A DNA stretch of 64,000 nt, from the NCBI GenBank assembly GCA_905250125.1, contig CAJNOL010000200.1, positions 1 through 64,000 of the forward strand, given 5' to 3'. The notes under the pieces were generated by a model, which was not told the DNA's origin, made no database searches, and saw only the letters and a program-made list of their open reading frames with translations. Source of the stretch: Rotaria sordida. Its lineage: Eukaryota; Rotifera; Eurotatoria; Philodinida; Philodinidae. Position numbers and translations under genes: made by a program. Each line of letters begins with the position of its first letter. Within the stretch, counting starts at the first letter, position 1. This document shows, piece after piece, positions 23,060 to 34,234 of the stretch.

Positions 23060-23640
23060 GTTTTATTACTTAATACATAAATATGAGGTTTAAGTTTTTT
23101 TACGTAAAACTTCATTCTAAAAATTAAGTGTTAATAACAAACTTAATGCTTAATATAAAGTTTAAGTGACTGCATTAAGCAAATAGCATTTAATTTCAAG
23201 TTTTCCACTACCCTAAAGGGACGCATCATGCTATTGTTCGGGTCACATAACAAGAAACTCTTGATAACCCATGATCGGCTTCGAACAAAATTAGGTTTCG
23301 TCCTCACAATAGCGGTGAAAGCAGTTTCCTCGAATCTGATAGATCGATAGAAAAGACGCATCAACCGAGCAGATTTCAATAACGATTCTTCTATCTATTG
23401 TAGAGAAAAAATCTATTGCTGTTCGGCATCAATCAGAGCTTATCAATGATCCTCTTTTGTATGGTTGAACAATAGCATGGTGTATCCCTTTAGCAGTAAT
23501 AAAAGGCTTGCACTTAAGTGAATTTTGCGTAAATCAACCACTCAAGCCTAATTTTAAGTGAATTAAACGTTTCGTATAAAAGATTTGAACTTAATATTGA
23601 GTGTGAGATAATAAAACTAAACTAAATTTTAAGTTAAGCT
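23060..23640. repeat. Palindrome with CTTAA-rich ends
   Basis: CTAAAGGGACGCATCATGC, then TATTGTTC, at 23213-23245 pairs with the complement of GAACAATAGCATGGTGTATC, then CCTTTAGC, at 23466-23494. Outside these, TTAAGTTTAAGTT-type words occur inverted on both sides. Confidence 0.65.
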
Positions 23641-23649
23641 AAATGGTCC

Positions 23650-24085
23650 ACCTCAGCTAATAATCATAATCGATTCGAAAAACTAATCGATTCCAGCGAA
23701 TTATAATCAGCATGACTTGATTTTAGACGATTCTTATCCCGATGATTATAATCTATTGAAAAATCTAATCGATTACGCTGAATTATAATCCGTATTGCTT
23801 GATTTAAATCGAAAAAAAATCATCAACTACTGATGAAAATTAATTACTGCTAAAAATTGATTTTAGTTGATTAATAAAAAATCAAAGATAATCGATTATA
23901 CTCTCTTTAAATCGATCTAATTAATTACAGTGAAGAAAACGACTATAATCGGTTGGAAACTAATGATTTCCAATCAATTATGCAGAAAAATCGATTATAA
24001 TCTTCTATTTAATCAAAAAACATCACAATTGCTCGATTTTCATCAATTAATTACGGCTGAAATCGATTAAAATCGTGTATCTGTT
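23650..24085. repeat. AATCGATTATAATC-type array, right copy
   Basis: Many copies of AATCGATT, GATTATAATC and TTATAATCG, separated by diverged spacers. It is longer than the left copy. Confidence 0.7.
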
Positions 24086-24114
24086 GATTTTTCTGTTTAT
24101 TTTTTTTACATGAG

Positions 24115-25141
24115 GCTTACCCACACTCAAATACAGAACCCTTCTCAATGTACAAAAAATAACGCACTATCTTGATCATCGTGGACAAATGAAAATTGCA
24201 TTGTATCTCAGTGCTTAGTAAAATATTGCATGAAGAAAGATGTTATTCTTCTTTTTATGTGTTAAGATGACTCACTGTCATTCGAGAATAACTATCACTG
24301 TCAATCAGCTCATTTGTGAATTCATTCATACCAGTCTGATATGTGAGCTTCTCATTTAAGAAACGTCTTAGACTCTTGTCCAATTCTATGGTTTAGGTTA
24401 GAAGAGGATTAAATGTTAGATCCCCGGTCTGCAATGAGAACGAGAAATCTCACGTAAAAGTAAATAAACATTCGTATCGGACCTTGTAATAATGAATAAG
24501 GATACGTAGATCAATTAATCGGTTAATGTTTAATAATAATAATAATAGGAAATGATAATTATACTGTAATGAAAAGAGGGAAAGGAAGATAACAAAAAAC
24601 AAAGAGATAATAACAAAAATAACAATCACAATAGTAATGATAACAAGAATAACAAGTATATCATCGGGAAAGAGAAAAACAACAACTGAGAGGAAGAGTA
24701 CAATATCAGAAGATAAATACTGGAATGTCCAGAGAAAATATATGTTATCCATTAAGAAAATACAGAAGGAAAACCAATGGAAAACAACTGGGGAGTTAAA
24801 GATAATAGAGCGACCTCTATTAATGCTCACACGATGCTTCATCAATTATCATAATGGGAGAGAGAGAGAGGGAGAGACATGAGATATGTTGCAAGCTTCT
24901 CTCAATGGATAATGAATAGATATTCTAATAGTTTGGTAATTGCTGTCCTATTCTTCTATGTCATATTTGTAAACATTCATCTACTGGTCTTCATCTATAT
25001 TTCGATCCATATGACTAATTCATATTGAGATTAATCCCAATAATGATTTTTCCACTATTGATCTATATCTTTATCACAGTCTAATGAAGATTTTTAGAAA
25101 ACAAGAGTTTTGGTGTGACTAGGGAAGAACTCAAAAAAGTG
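24115..25141. other. Simple-repeat-rich intergenic stretch
   Basis: It contains an AAT run (24530-24547), AAC/AAT-rich sequence (24590-24700) and a GA run (24856-24872). The 131-codon minus frame across 24450-24845 is the complement of this AAC-rich tract and looks spurious. Confidence 0.45.
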
Positions 25142-27096
25142 TCAACATCGTAAAATTTTAATAAAAGACCAAAGGAGACATCGAATATCGATGTATACGA
25201 TACATACAAGAAAAACTATGACTATCATTTTCATGTACAGATTCATCAACGCATGAATATTCAATACCATCGTCATTCTGATTAGTAGAAATATGAGAAT
25301 GAATAATAGCGTCACCCATTTCATTAGCCATTTCACGAGAGCTACGACTGACCACATGAGAAGTAAATAGAACGAATGAGACTCTCCCTTTGGATCATGA
25401 TGTAAGCAGTTCGATCGACAGAAACCCTCCGACTGACAGCATTCATCATTGGCCAACATTGCTTTATCATTGAAGCATGAAAGTTGTCTAACATGGGTCA
25501 GTTCATAGTAGCATGGCCGAGAAAATGATTGAATGTGACATGTAGAGTCTGAGACAATGATTGGATGAATCCCTAACATGCCCGATGCCATCCAACCGAA
25601 GGATGACAATGGAGTTAATATAAGCTGACGACATTTTGACAGCAGCCACAGTTCGATCAGTGCTTGTTGAACGCTCGAACATTGACTAGTGTCGACTATC
25701 GAGAAATTCAAGAATCGCACTTTGACACGATTCAAAGGTGCATGATAATGAATGTAGAATTTATACGGGTAATGATCTGATGCGACAAACCAAGTTTCAT
25801 TTGGTGATGTTGTGTTGTTCAATGCACATTTCAAATGAAAAAGATCGTAGCACCCTTCAGATGAAGAGATTTTTTTGGATTTCGTATCCGTTAAAGTAGG
25901 TTCGAATGAGAATAAATATAATCACAACCATTCATGCATTAGACAAAGATGTTTAGTTTTTCTTCCGCGATACAAGTTCAAACTTATTTGAAAATGCTTG
26001 GTGAAGGTTTTACCTGTCACTAGTGAATGTTGTCTGTTCACAGCTCTATGTGACATTACAAGTTAAATAAACTAAGTCAGAAGCATCCACATTAGTGTCG
26101 ATTCACAATATTTTGAGTTATTGTATGCTCAGATTTGAATAATCAAGTGCGGGTTAAAGACAGAAAAGATTGCTACTATCATGTGTGTTACAGTTTGTTG
26201 CTGTCATCTTTTAAAACTTGAGCAAGTTCTTTTGCTGAAATACGTTTCAACTGGTTGTTGATCACAAACATTCTATCCTATCTTCAATAAAAGTACCACA
26301 GTAGTATATACTTACCAAGAAAGATTTTTTCGTTATTCGGTAGGATTTTGTTCAGGCCATTTTTTCGTTATTCGGTAGGATTTTTTTCAGGCCATTTTTT
26401 CGTATATGAATCCCTTTATCCCATGGACCATTCTTCTGACTTTCAATAATGATTTTGTCATTTAATTCTTTCGCAGGCACGAATAAATAATTCATCAGAC
26501 TTCTAAAAAGGAGATCTTCATCAATATCACGTAAAAGAGTTGTGCTGTAATATGGATTCTTAACAAGCACTGTCATGAAATATTCGTCCGTCAGTAGAAA
26601 CAAAAATTGAAATTTTCGTTTAAATAAAGTTAAATTAGAATAACACAGTAGCTCATCAAACGACCCATGGAATCTTAGATGGTAACTATTGGCAAGAATG
26701 TACTCTTTTGTATAGAGACTCAGTAAAGTCGACGATAACATCGCTTGTGGTTCAAATAGTTGATAAAATTCACAGCCGCCTAAACCAGTTGCCCGCCAGT
26801 GAATGATTAGACGGCGATGACTGATGATAGCTATCAGAAAAGCGCTCAGAATAGATTGAAGACGATTACCAAGACCTGTTCCACAGCTGATGATTAGATA
26901 GTGATCAAGTTGATCTGAAAGATGACGTTGAACGAGATCTGTAAAATGATGAGGAAGTAGAGAAGATTGGAACTGTTTGTAATGAGTTGTGTTGATGAAT
27001 ACCGAAGGTTGTAGCGATGACACAACTTTGTAGAGATCGTTTTTCCGGTCAAGTAGATATTTTTGATAGGAATATGTTGCAGTTAATGTGAGTGTT
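25142..27096 (-). pseudogene. GT37-like (xyloglucan fucosyltransferase-type) glycosyltransferase, broken
   Basis: The minus-strand frames show a fucosyltransferase of the plant xyloglucan FUT type, a Golgi membrane enzyme that transfers fucose from GDP-fucose. The first exon (about 27096 to 26314) has SCGTGLGNRLQSILSAFLIA, HWRATG and IHIRKNG, the GDP-fucose-site HxR-type motif. The second (about 25856 to 25142) has ETWFVASD, ALIELWLLSKCRQLILTPLS with SFGWMASGML, and several cysteines. A 35-bp tandem duplication at 26329-26398 shifts the frame and creates a stop shortly after IHIRKNG. If it is ignored, a GTAAGT donor at 26313 and a TCTGAAG acceptor near 25857 connect in phase. The N-terminal anchor is missing, because the frame runs upstream into a hairpin and tRNA-like sequence. 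The C-terminal end of the second exon is uncertain. GT37 is mainly known from plants and some protists, so horizontal origin is plausible. It is probably non-functional unless the duplication is an assembly error. Confidence 0.75.
26329..26398. repeat. 35-bp tandem duplication inside the fucosyltransferase exon
   Basis: Two copies of the same 35-base segment, each with TTCGTTATTCGGTAGGATTT and CAGGCCATTTT, differ at one base (TTTTGTTC against TTTTTTTC). Since 35 is not a multiple of three, the reading frame is lost. Confidence 0.9.
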
Positions 27097-27123
27097 ATGT
27101 TCGAAGTGTTCCCCTTCGAACAT
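27097..27123. repeat. Perfect small hairpin
   Basis: ATGTTCGAAG and CTTCGAACAT form a 10-bp perfect stem with a TGTTCCC loop, placed at the junction between the fucosyltransferase remnant and the tRNA-like element. Confidence 0.8.
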
Positions 27124-27151
27124 AAGACAGAACAAAAAGAATGATGAGTAC

Positions 27152-27225
27152 TCCTTTCTAGTACAGTGGTTAATACGACTGTCCGGAAAGCAGGAGATGC
27201 ATGGTTCGATTCCATGCGAAGGGAG
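27152..27225 (+). tRNA. tRNA-like element, probably a pseudo-tRNA
   Basis: The sequence has a 7-bp acceptor stem (TCCTTTC with GAAGGGA), TA at positions 8-9, an AGTGGTTA D-loop and a perfect B-box GGTTCGATTCC with a strong T-stem (GCATGG/CCATGC). The anticodon arm is poor: there is an A-G mismatch at its base and a C where T33 is expected. It also lacks the 3' features of a clear isotype. A GGA anticodon can be read, but there is no long variable arm as in tRNA-Ser. It sits inside an outer inverted repeat (AGAACAAAAAGAAT at 27130-27143 and ATTCTTTTGTTCT on the other side), which is not usual for a tRNA gene. A tRNA-derived mobile sequence is an alternative. Confidence 0.45.
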
Positions 27226-27299
27226 ATTATTCTTTTGTTCTGTTCTGTGGTCATACCGTCACGTTGCTATCTCGGCGATAACAAAGTAAGAAAAGAGAG

Positions 27300-29474
27300 A
27301 CGACATAACAATGAGGAGAAGAATTGACAAGAGTGAGATAAACTTTAGAACTGTAGCTAATCGTAACAAACATTTTATCCACATTTTCACGTGTTACAAT
27401 CAAGTTGATCGTCTAATCAAAGTCGTCGATTTAAATGCACACCACATCTAAGTCGTGTATTCAGTCTGCCGCCTTACATAGAATTGTTGAGACTTTCATT
27501 CATCGGCGAAGCTACAAGTCCGCCAATAGAAAAGTTAACTTTCTCTTTCTCGGATAAAAATGTTCCTGACTCATCATAAACTGCTGTTAAGGATTGCACT
27601 ATTTTTGAAAAATATTCCATATGAATATGCTTAGCGGTTTGATTCTTTTCTATTTTGCGTTGTTGGTGGAAAACAGTTGCTACAAATTTTTCAAAGATAT
27701 CCTAATCAGTGATCCATAAAGAATGAGACTGTTTTGTTAATTTTTACAACGAAATTACTGCGTAAAAGTATAAAGGGTCTGCTCTAAATTCAAAAGGAAC
27801 AATTTTTGCCTCTATAAATGTCAATCAATCCAACATTTGCACATGATTTCTCTATATGAAACATCAGTGAAAATAACGACATATGTAATTTATCACTACG
27901 ATTTATAGTTAGAATTTTGCTAGCTTTGCAGCTTTTCGATAATTTATCAGATTTAACACAGTAATCAAGACAAAAGCGTTCTATTTCAATGCATATGTTC
28001 AATTAACTTGAGATTGTCGTTGAGTTTAGATTTTTTCGTCAAATGACACCGAAATTTTGAAAATTTTATGAAGGAGACAATAGAAATTCTCGAACAATGC
28101 CAGGTTTTGGTAGCAGCATCAGGAAAGGACTCAACAATATTGAGGAAATGTACAACATGCTGAGTTTTGAAAAACAAGAATTCTCCATTTTCTGAGCTCA
28201 AAGTATATTCCTGAAATCATAAGGAATACTGAAGTAGATAGGTAAGCTAAATAAATCTAATATGATCGGATATCTTAGGATTAATGACTAAATCTTGGAT
28301 AATATTTGATTTTTGAATAAAGATTAATGTAACGCAAGTATAAAACATGGAGTGCGTATAATAAATAGTTTTACAAAGCATGTTTATAAGGAATCGATTG
28401 AATTGAGCACTAAAAGCGACAACTATAGCTCTTTTTACCAGCGTTGTTGCTGCATATCTAGTCTGATTCAGGGTTGCTTTTTCAAATAATGAAGTCATGT
28501 CTAAAGATGGAATTTGTTGAGTTTTGTAGACAAATAAATTCTTATTTTTCTAGCCTACAACAGATTCCTCAAAGTCTACTCTGGATGTTCAAAAGGTCAT
28601 AAAACTGTTTCATTTCTTGCTGACAAGCTATTATTTCTGAAGAAACCGAAAAAAAAACTCAATATTGAAGCATTCTTCTTTTAAAAGTTTCTCTCTATAT
28701 GTAACACAGAGACACTTACCTGTATACGAGAAAAAAGAAAGATATCCATATTGAAATTAATGTCACATGCATTAGATTGACTGCTATACGAATGATATGT
28801 ATATACGCATATTTGCTCATGCTTTGGCAATAAGAGAAGGGAGAATAAAAAAACAAGTAAGGAGAGTAAAGAAATGACGACACAAGTTAAAGAACAACAT
28901 TGATGTGAAACTATCACAACACCATCAGTCACCACAATCGTGATGGCCATTCGATTGGTCGCCTTGTGCTAGCCAATTCACAAGCTCTATAGAAAGCGTA
29001 CATAGAGCAATACAGTAACAATGAGATTTTCTGTTCTTGGTACTCGGTTATTTGTTAGTACTTCTTATTGATACTGTCCAATAGAGAAAAAGAATCTATA
29101 ATCTGATTTCTACCATGATCATACAGACTCTATAAGAATTCCAAAATATTCAATTGCTTACCAAGCCTTCAGTCGTACATCAAATGATGCCAATTTTCTC
29201 AGGCTATTCTTTGAACATGCTGTTTTCTATTGCCAAATGATTCTTAACAAATCCAAAGACGTATTACTAGCAGAATTCTTTATTGAAAGCAACACATTCT
29301 CAATAAATTCAATCTGCTTCTTGTGGTTCTCATGAAAAAACAGAAACAATAGCTTCATATTTTACCGTATCCAACGTAACACCTGTGGTAAGTAAAAAAA
29401 TAAAAATAAAAACGAAAATTATGCACCTTTATGACAATCAAAGAAAAAAAAACTCATGTTAATATCTTATATCT
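27300..29474. other. No gene recognised
   Basis: Several 65-100-codon minus frames exist (27790-28950), but none has a domain I recognise and none shares splice signals with another. No strong repeat seen. Confidence 0.4.
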
Positions 29475-29756
29475 ACTGAGAGCAGAGATGTGCGGGGCAT
29501 TGATTTTCCATCCCCCGCGGGGCCCGCCCCGTAAAATTCACAAACCCATCCCGTCCGAACCCCGTGGTTATTCTTTTTGAGAATCCCCGCCCCGCCTGTG
29601 CCCCGGCAAATCTATACCCGCTCCGCCCGTACCCCGCACAGGCAGCTTCTTGGACCAGCCCGCCCGACCCGCCATTTTTGTGACGGGCCCCGACCCGTCC
29701 CCGTGTAACCCGAAGAAATTTTTTATTTACCAGATACTTTATTTTTAATGATGCAT

Positions 29757-30025
29757 TCCTTTTATGAAAAATCATTTTTTACAAAAACAAAACTCAAGTC
29801 TATATGAGATGGTTTTGAATGATTCACTTTGTGATTGTCGACAAGCACGTATTTTTGTGGTTGTTCTTTTAAAAACATTTTTATATTTGACGAATTACAT
29901 TTAATATTACTCGATGAGCAATGACTGAGAGATGAAGAAATAATTGTAGATGAACGATCAGTATTCGATGAAGCTGTCCTATTAAGTGATTCATCAGGAG
30001 ATAAATCATGTAATTTGATGATACT
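29757..30025 (-). pseudogene. Coding-like frame inside the hAT element
   Basis: The minus strand is open from the edge of the nested MITE to a TAA near 29768. It reads IIKLHDLSPDESLNRTASSN, a serine-rich stretch, then MFLKEQPQKYVLVDNHKVNH and a terminal SFVFVKNDFS. Codon usage looks protein-like, but I do not recognise the family. It may be the remains of a transposase N-terminal exon cut by the MITE insertion. Confidence 0.3.
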
Positions 30026-30027
30026 TA

Positions 30028-30911
30028 GGTCTGACCAAAAGTTCTGGCAACATTATATAAAAATATAAAGGTAAGTAGGCAGCTTTAATTTTATTTTATC
30101 AAATATTGAGGACAGTTGCCATGATTATTTATACCAAGTTCGAACCTTTCCAACAATTTGTTAAAAGTTTTTTTCGAAAAAATTTTTAGATATCGCACGA
30201 GCTTATCATGTTTCATTTATTTAATCAGTTAAACTACATTTAATAGAATTAGTTAGCGAAAAGTTACATAGTATCAGGCCTGGCGAATATGATAGATATG
30301 ATATTATATTGATGCCTTCTTCTGTCATGCAATTAATAATATTAGATGAGTATGAAGTAAACGATGACCGTCAAGCAATTTTGTACATTATGAACCTGAT
30401 GTCTCTGTTTGTTTCCATGTTTGATTAATAAAATGTTTTGGAGAGCGTTCAGCCTAATACTTGTGACTTACAGTCTTGCCTTTATCTACATTCAGGAGTA
30501 TTTGATTTAAAAAATATACCAAACAAAGCATTTTCTAAAATCTTTATTCATGAACAATAGTCTTTGACGATTCATCTTCAATAAGCCAGCCAGCATCGGA
30601 TAGCTTATGACTAACCTATCTAAAATAAATCTATATCTCATCACTAGCAGTACTAGAATGCAACTGATATGATCGAACAAGATTTTGCTAACTTTTCACA
30701 ATAAATAAAATATGATTAGCTCATGCGGTATCCATGATACCTAAAAAGTTTTTCAAAAAAACTTCAAAAAACTTTTAACTAATCGTTGGAAAGGATCAAA
30801 CTTGGTATAAATAATCATGACAACTGTCCTCAAAATTTGATAAAATAAAATTAAAGATACCTCCTTATCTTTATATTTTTATATAATGTTGTCAGAACTT
30901 TTGGTCAGACC
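30028..30911. mobile_element. Mariner-type MITE nested in the hAT element
   Basis: The ends GGTCTGACCAAAAGTTCTGG and its complement (AGAACTTTTGGTCAGACC) are flanked on both sides by TA (30026-30027 and 30912-30913). The inverted repeats extend with divergence for about 230 bases (ATCATGTTTCATTTATT on the left, a matching complement on the right). The centre (about 30250-30680) has no intact transposase. It inserted into the hAT element, so it is younger than that insertion. Confidence 0.9.
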
Positions 30912-31389
30912 TAAGTAGTAATTCACAAAAAAATTCAAACGATAACTCTAAATATAAAATAAGTTTTAGTCCAGTTATTCACTTAATATAAATTGATAGT
31001 AGAAGTTGCGTATGACAGACGATAAAGAAAGAAACAAACAAATGGTAGACAATCTTGTAAATAATAGGATGAAAGTAATGAACCAATCAATATGTACTTT
31101 GTACTACATACCTATACTAAGGACATCCCGTGATAAGTTTTGACGATCTTTCATCACACCCGAAAAAAAATGTTTACCCGCCCGAACCCGTGTATTTCAT
31201 ACCCGCTCCGCCCGAGACCCGTGTCATTTAAAAAATGATTACCCGCCCCGCCCGCCCGTGTGCCGGAAAATACCCGCGCCCCGTTAATCCCGCGTTTAAT
31301 TAAATTTTTCTTCCCCGCCCGCCCGTCGCCACGTGGCCCCGCGGGGCCCGCGGGGTGAACCCCGTGGACCGCACATCTCTGACTGAGAG

Positions 31390-33484
31390 CTATCCAAAAT
31401 TAGTGGTAGAGTCCCTTTAATTCTTTATAAAAAGTTTAAAGAAACTTTTTCTCTGTATGGATTAATATTAACAACGACGCTCGACTTTTCTGCACTATTA
31501 CATCATTGTTCAAGTACTATCATAATAATAAAATTTTAATAAGACTTGTTTTTCTCTCACATATGATGGTTATACTAATGCCTACTTAAAAAAAGGCAGC
31601 GTGGATATTTTTTGAATAACTTCTGATGGAAACAAGATAGAGAACTGTTGCGTTCATAGTTCGACAGAGCACATGAAGATGCATCGAATCGTATATTGTA
31701 CGTTTCTTTTTAATACGCTTTTTTTAAAGGTTTTCAATCGATCTCATTGAAAATAAACCTACCCGACGAAGTGTGCACGGCAAATTCTCAATTGTCATAC
31801 GTAAATTCAAATCATCAACGGAAGATCTACAAGGCCACACAATTTTCAGTTGTTTAGAATTAGTCATTCAGGAATTATAAGCATTCTAGTCGTAGCTCTA
31901 AGTGATTTCTCTAGCCATTTCTGTGAAGAAAGTTTTTCACTATTACCTTTTTGATAAAAAAACTTTTTTTCCCACACTTAAGAAACTGATTAAACAAACT
32001 TCAGACAACGTACGAGGAAAACATATAATATACAATTCGATCATATCAGCAGAGAAAATGATTAAACTAACCATATAATAGATGGAATGGAGCGATCTAA
32101 GATCTAGTTCATCAATAAAAATGGAAAAGATTGTACATAGACTTTGGTTTAGTACTTTTGCGATCATGCGTTATCAAAGATCAATCATAATAAACTACTG
32201 CGATCATACTTGATCGTGACTGCTATACAAGGATTTAACGATAAGACTTGTCTTGGCAAAGTAATGAAGAAAAACCAAAAGAATGATAATCATATTTAAT
32301 TCGCTCTACTGATATTTTCATATCTGTGCCATTGTAAAAAAAAAATAAACTGTTGACACTATCAAACATTGTACTTTTGCAAAATGACTGCAGTTTTTGT
32401 GATACATGTATCCACGCTAATCGCATCCAAGCAATGACGATAAGGTAGCGATGGAAAAGAAAAAATTTCGAAGAAAGCGCAGCTAAATAATAAAGACTTT
32501 TGATACAATTTTCCTCAATGATTAATTCAATTAAATAGGATATTCTTTTATGATTATGTTTTTACCGCTAAAATATCTTATTGATGAAAACAAATACCGA
32601 TAAAATTCGATAACATTGAGTTATATTTTGTCTACTCGAAGCAATAGAATCAACATAATGTCAAATCTATATTTGTTCCCGATATTGCGTTATCGAAGAA
32701 CTGTTTCAACCATTCGAACCTTGGAGTCTCCACTTCTCGAAACATATTCTTCAGGTGTGTTGTTCATCCCTTTGAACATTTAATGGCACTCTTATTTGTT
32801 GAACACTTAAATAAGGTATTAAATCCATGATTAATTTTTAAAAAATTCTCAGAATTACTTCCTTCTGAACAAAACATTTTACCTAATAAATTGTTTTATT
32901 TTTAAATGGTCTCTAACGTTCTTTGTGCGTTGTCAACAATCAATTACGTTAATAAATACAACAAATAAATGTATTACACCTATCAAGAAATAGATACACA
33001 GATACGAAATATAAATATTATATTAAAAGATGTCAAATAAGTCTGCTAGTTTGTCTTCTATTAAATATTTAAAAAAAAACAATCGATATGAACTTTATCA
33101 AGGATCTTAAAAAAAGTTTCCCGATTACTATATAAATGTTTGTATCAGATTTGTGTCCTTCTTTTTTATTTATCTGTACAATTCTGTAACAATTAACATT
33201 TGTTTCGGAGATTTTTTGGAAAAAGAGGATATTTAGTATAGTTTTGACACTTTCAACTTCAGAACTCATAAAATCGAACTAAACAAATAAATATACATGG
33301 TCTACTTAAAGTCATACCCTTCGTTCAATACAATGCTTGTTCAAATTAGAACTAAGCACTTTGTATAGTTTTGTTTTTTGATGATTAGTTTAATTAAATT
33401 TGTTATATATGTCATTATAGAATTTGTTTAATAATCATTCATTTTTCGATAATTTATTGAATAAGTAAAAACAAACGAAAATAT
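31390..33484. other. No gene recognised
   Basis: The stretch is AT-rich, with short frames of low complexity and no motif or strong inverted repeat that I can support. Confidence 0.4.
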
Positions 33485-34234
33485 TTATATTTCGTCAACA
33501 TATTCATTTTGTTTTTCTTTTTCAAGAATATCAATCAATTCTTTAAATTCATTTTGCACGTATGAATGAAGAGACTCAGCAAATGATTTGTCCAGATTTC
33601 GAATTCTAATCAATTGTAACACATCTGCTCGATCCTGACTGCGATGTCCAGGCAAACGTTTAAATGAAGATCATTTCAGTTCAATTAACTTTGGTAATGT
33701 AGTAATAGAATGGCCATCAATCAATTGACTATTTGTTCTTGGATCAGAAAATTCGACTAGTACATCTTTTCCGTCACCAGGACGCTTTTATAATAAACAA
33801 GATAGAATAGAAAAAAAACAAATTATTTCATATTTATCTCGCCTTGAACAATTATATCAATTGGAATTTTTGTACTATTACCAATAAATTTTTTTTAGCA
33901 TCTTCAAATTTTGGTTTTACATAGCGTCCAACAAGTTGTACTTGAAATTGTTAAAGACCCTAAATGAGAATAATTTAAATATTTTCAGCAGAGATTAATA
34001 TTTTATATTTACAGTTTTTATCAATAATAAATCACAATCTTTGATACTTCTTTGATAACCATGCATGTATACAGCGAGTCCTCGGATTATTCCATAATCG
34101 ATTTTAGCTTCATCTAGCACATTAGTTATTAGTTTCAAAGTTGACCAAACAGGTCCTCTTCTGTCAGGAAATAAGGACAACTCAACCAATGGAGAATGGT
34201 TTGATGAAACATTTCGTTTCATGTAATGTATCAA
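33485..34234 (-). pseudogene. Nucleotidyltransferase (MNT/AbiEii-like fold) pseudogene
   Basis: The first segment (34013-34234) has IIRGLAVYMHGYQRSIKDCD, the pattern of small nucleotidyltransferases of the kind common in bacteria (GGxAVxxHGxxRxTxDxD). A second segment (about 33835-33950) has QVQLVGRYVKPKFEDA, and a third (33485-33788) has RPGDGKDVLVEFSDP, LPKLIELK and HRSQDRADVLQLIR, all typical of the same family. It is decayed. There is a stop just before the second segment, a shift in an A-run, a donor site that reads ATAAAT where GTAAAT is expected, and a TGA after LPKLIELK. The bacterial-like family together with spliceosomal introns suggests an acquired gene that gained introns and later died. 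No repaired version is given. Confidence 0.7.

Larger units (their letters stand above)
19186..24114. repeat. Palindrome-rich island with terminal inverted repeats and satellite arrays
   Basis: The outer ends are inverted copies: CCTCATGTACAAAAAATAGA at 19186-19206, and the complement of TTTACATGAGG ending near 24114. Both run into AATCGATTATAATC-type arrays. A second inverted pair lies inside, GAGTTACATAGGAAAAATAC and its flank at 19646-19712 with its complement at 22080-22150. The island also holds two CCTTATACCTATA arrays and four separate long palindromes. No coding region is recognised. Whether this is one composite element or a pile-up of insertions cannot be settled here, because a 489-base gap lies in the middle. 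Confidence 0.6.
29483..31381. mobile_element. hAT-type DNA transposon, 1.9 kb, probably non-autonomous
   Basis: The terminal inverted repeats are CAGAGATGTGCGG and CCGCACATCTCTG. They are flanked by a perfect 8-bp duplication ACTGAGAG (29475-29482 and 31382-31389). Both the CAG-start ends and the 8-bp duplication fit the hAT superfamily. The subterminal regions (about 230 bp each) are strikingly GC-rich in an AT-rich genome, made of CCCGCCC and GACCCG-type words in inverted orientation at the two ends. Such words can serve as transposase binding repeats. The interior carries one short coding-like frame and a nested mariner-type MITE but no recognisable transposase. Confidence 0.9.

Noticed and set aside
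24450..24845. 131-codon hydrophobic minus frame with many I, V, F, L residues
   Set aside because: It is the complement of an AAC/AAT-rich simple repeat, which gives an artificial membrane-like sequence.
29483..31381. GC-rich ends considered as a CpG island or bacterial insert
   Set aside because: The inverted ends and the exact 8-bp duplication explain them as transposon subterminal repeats.
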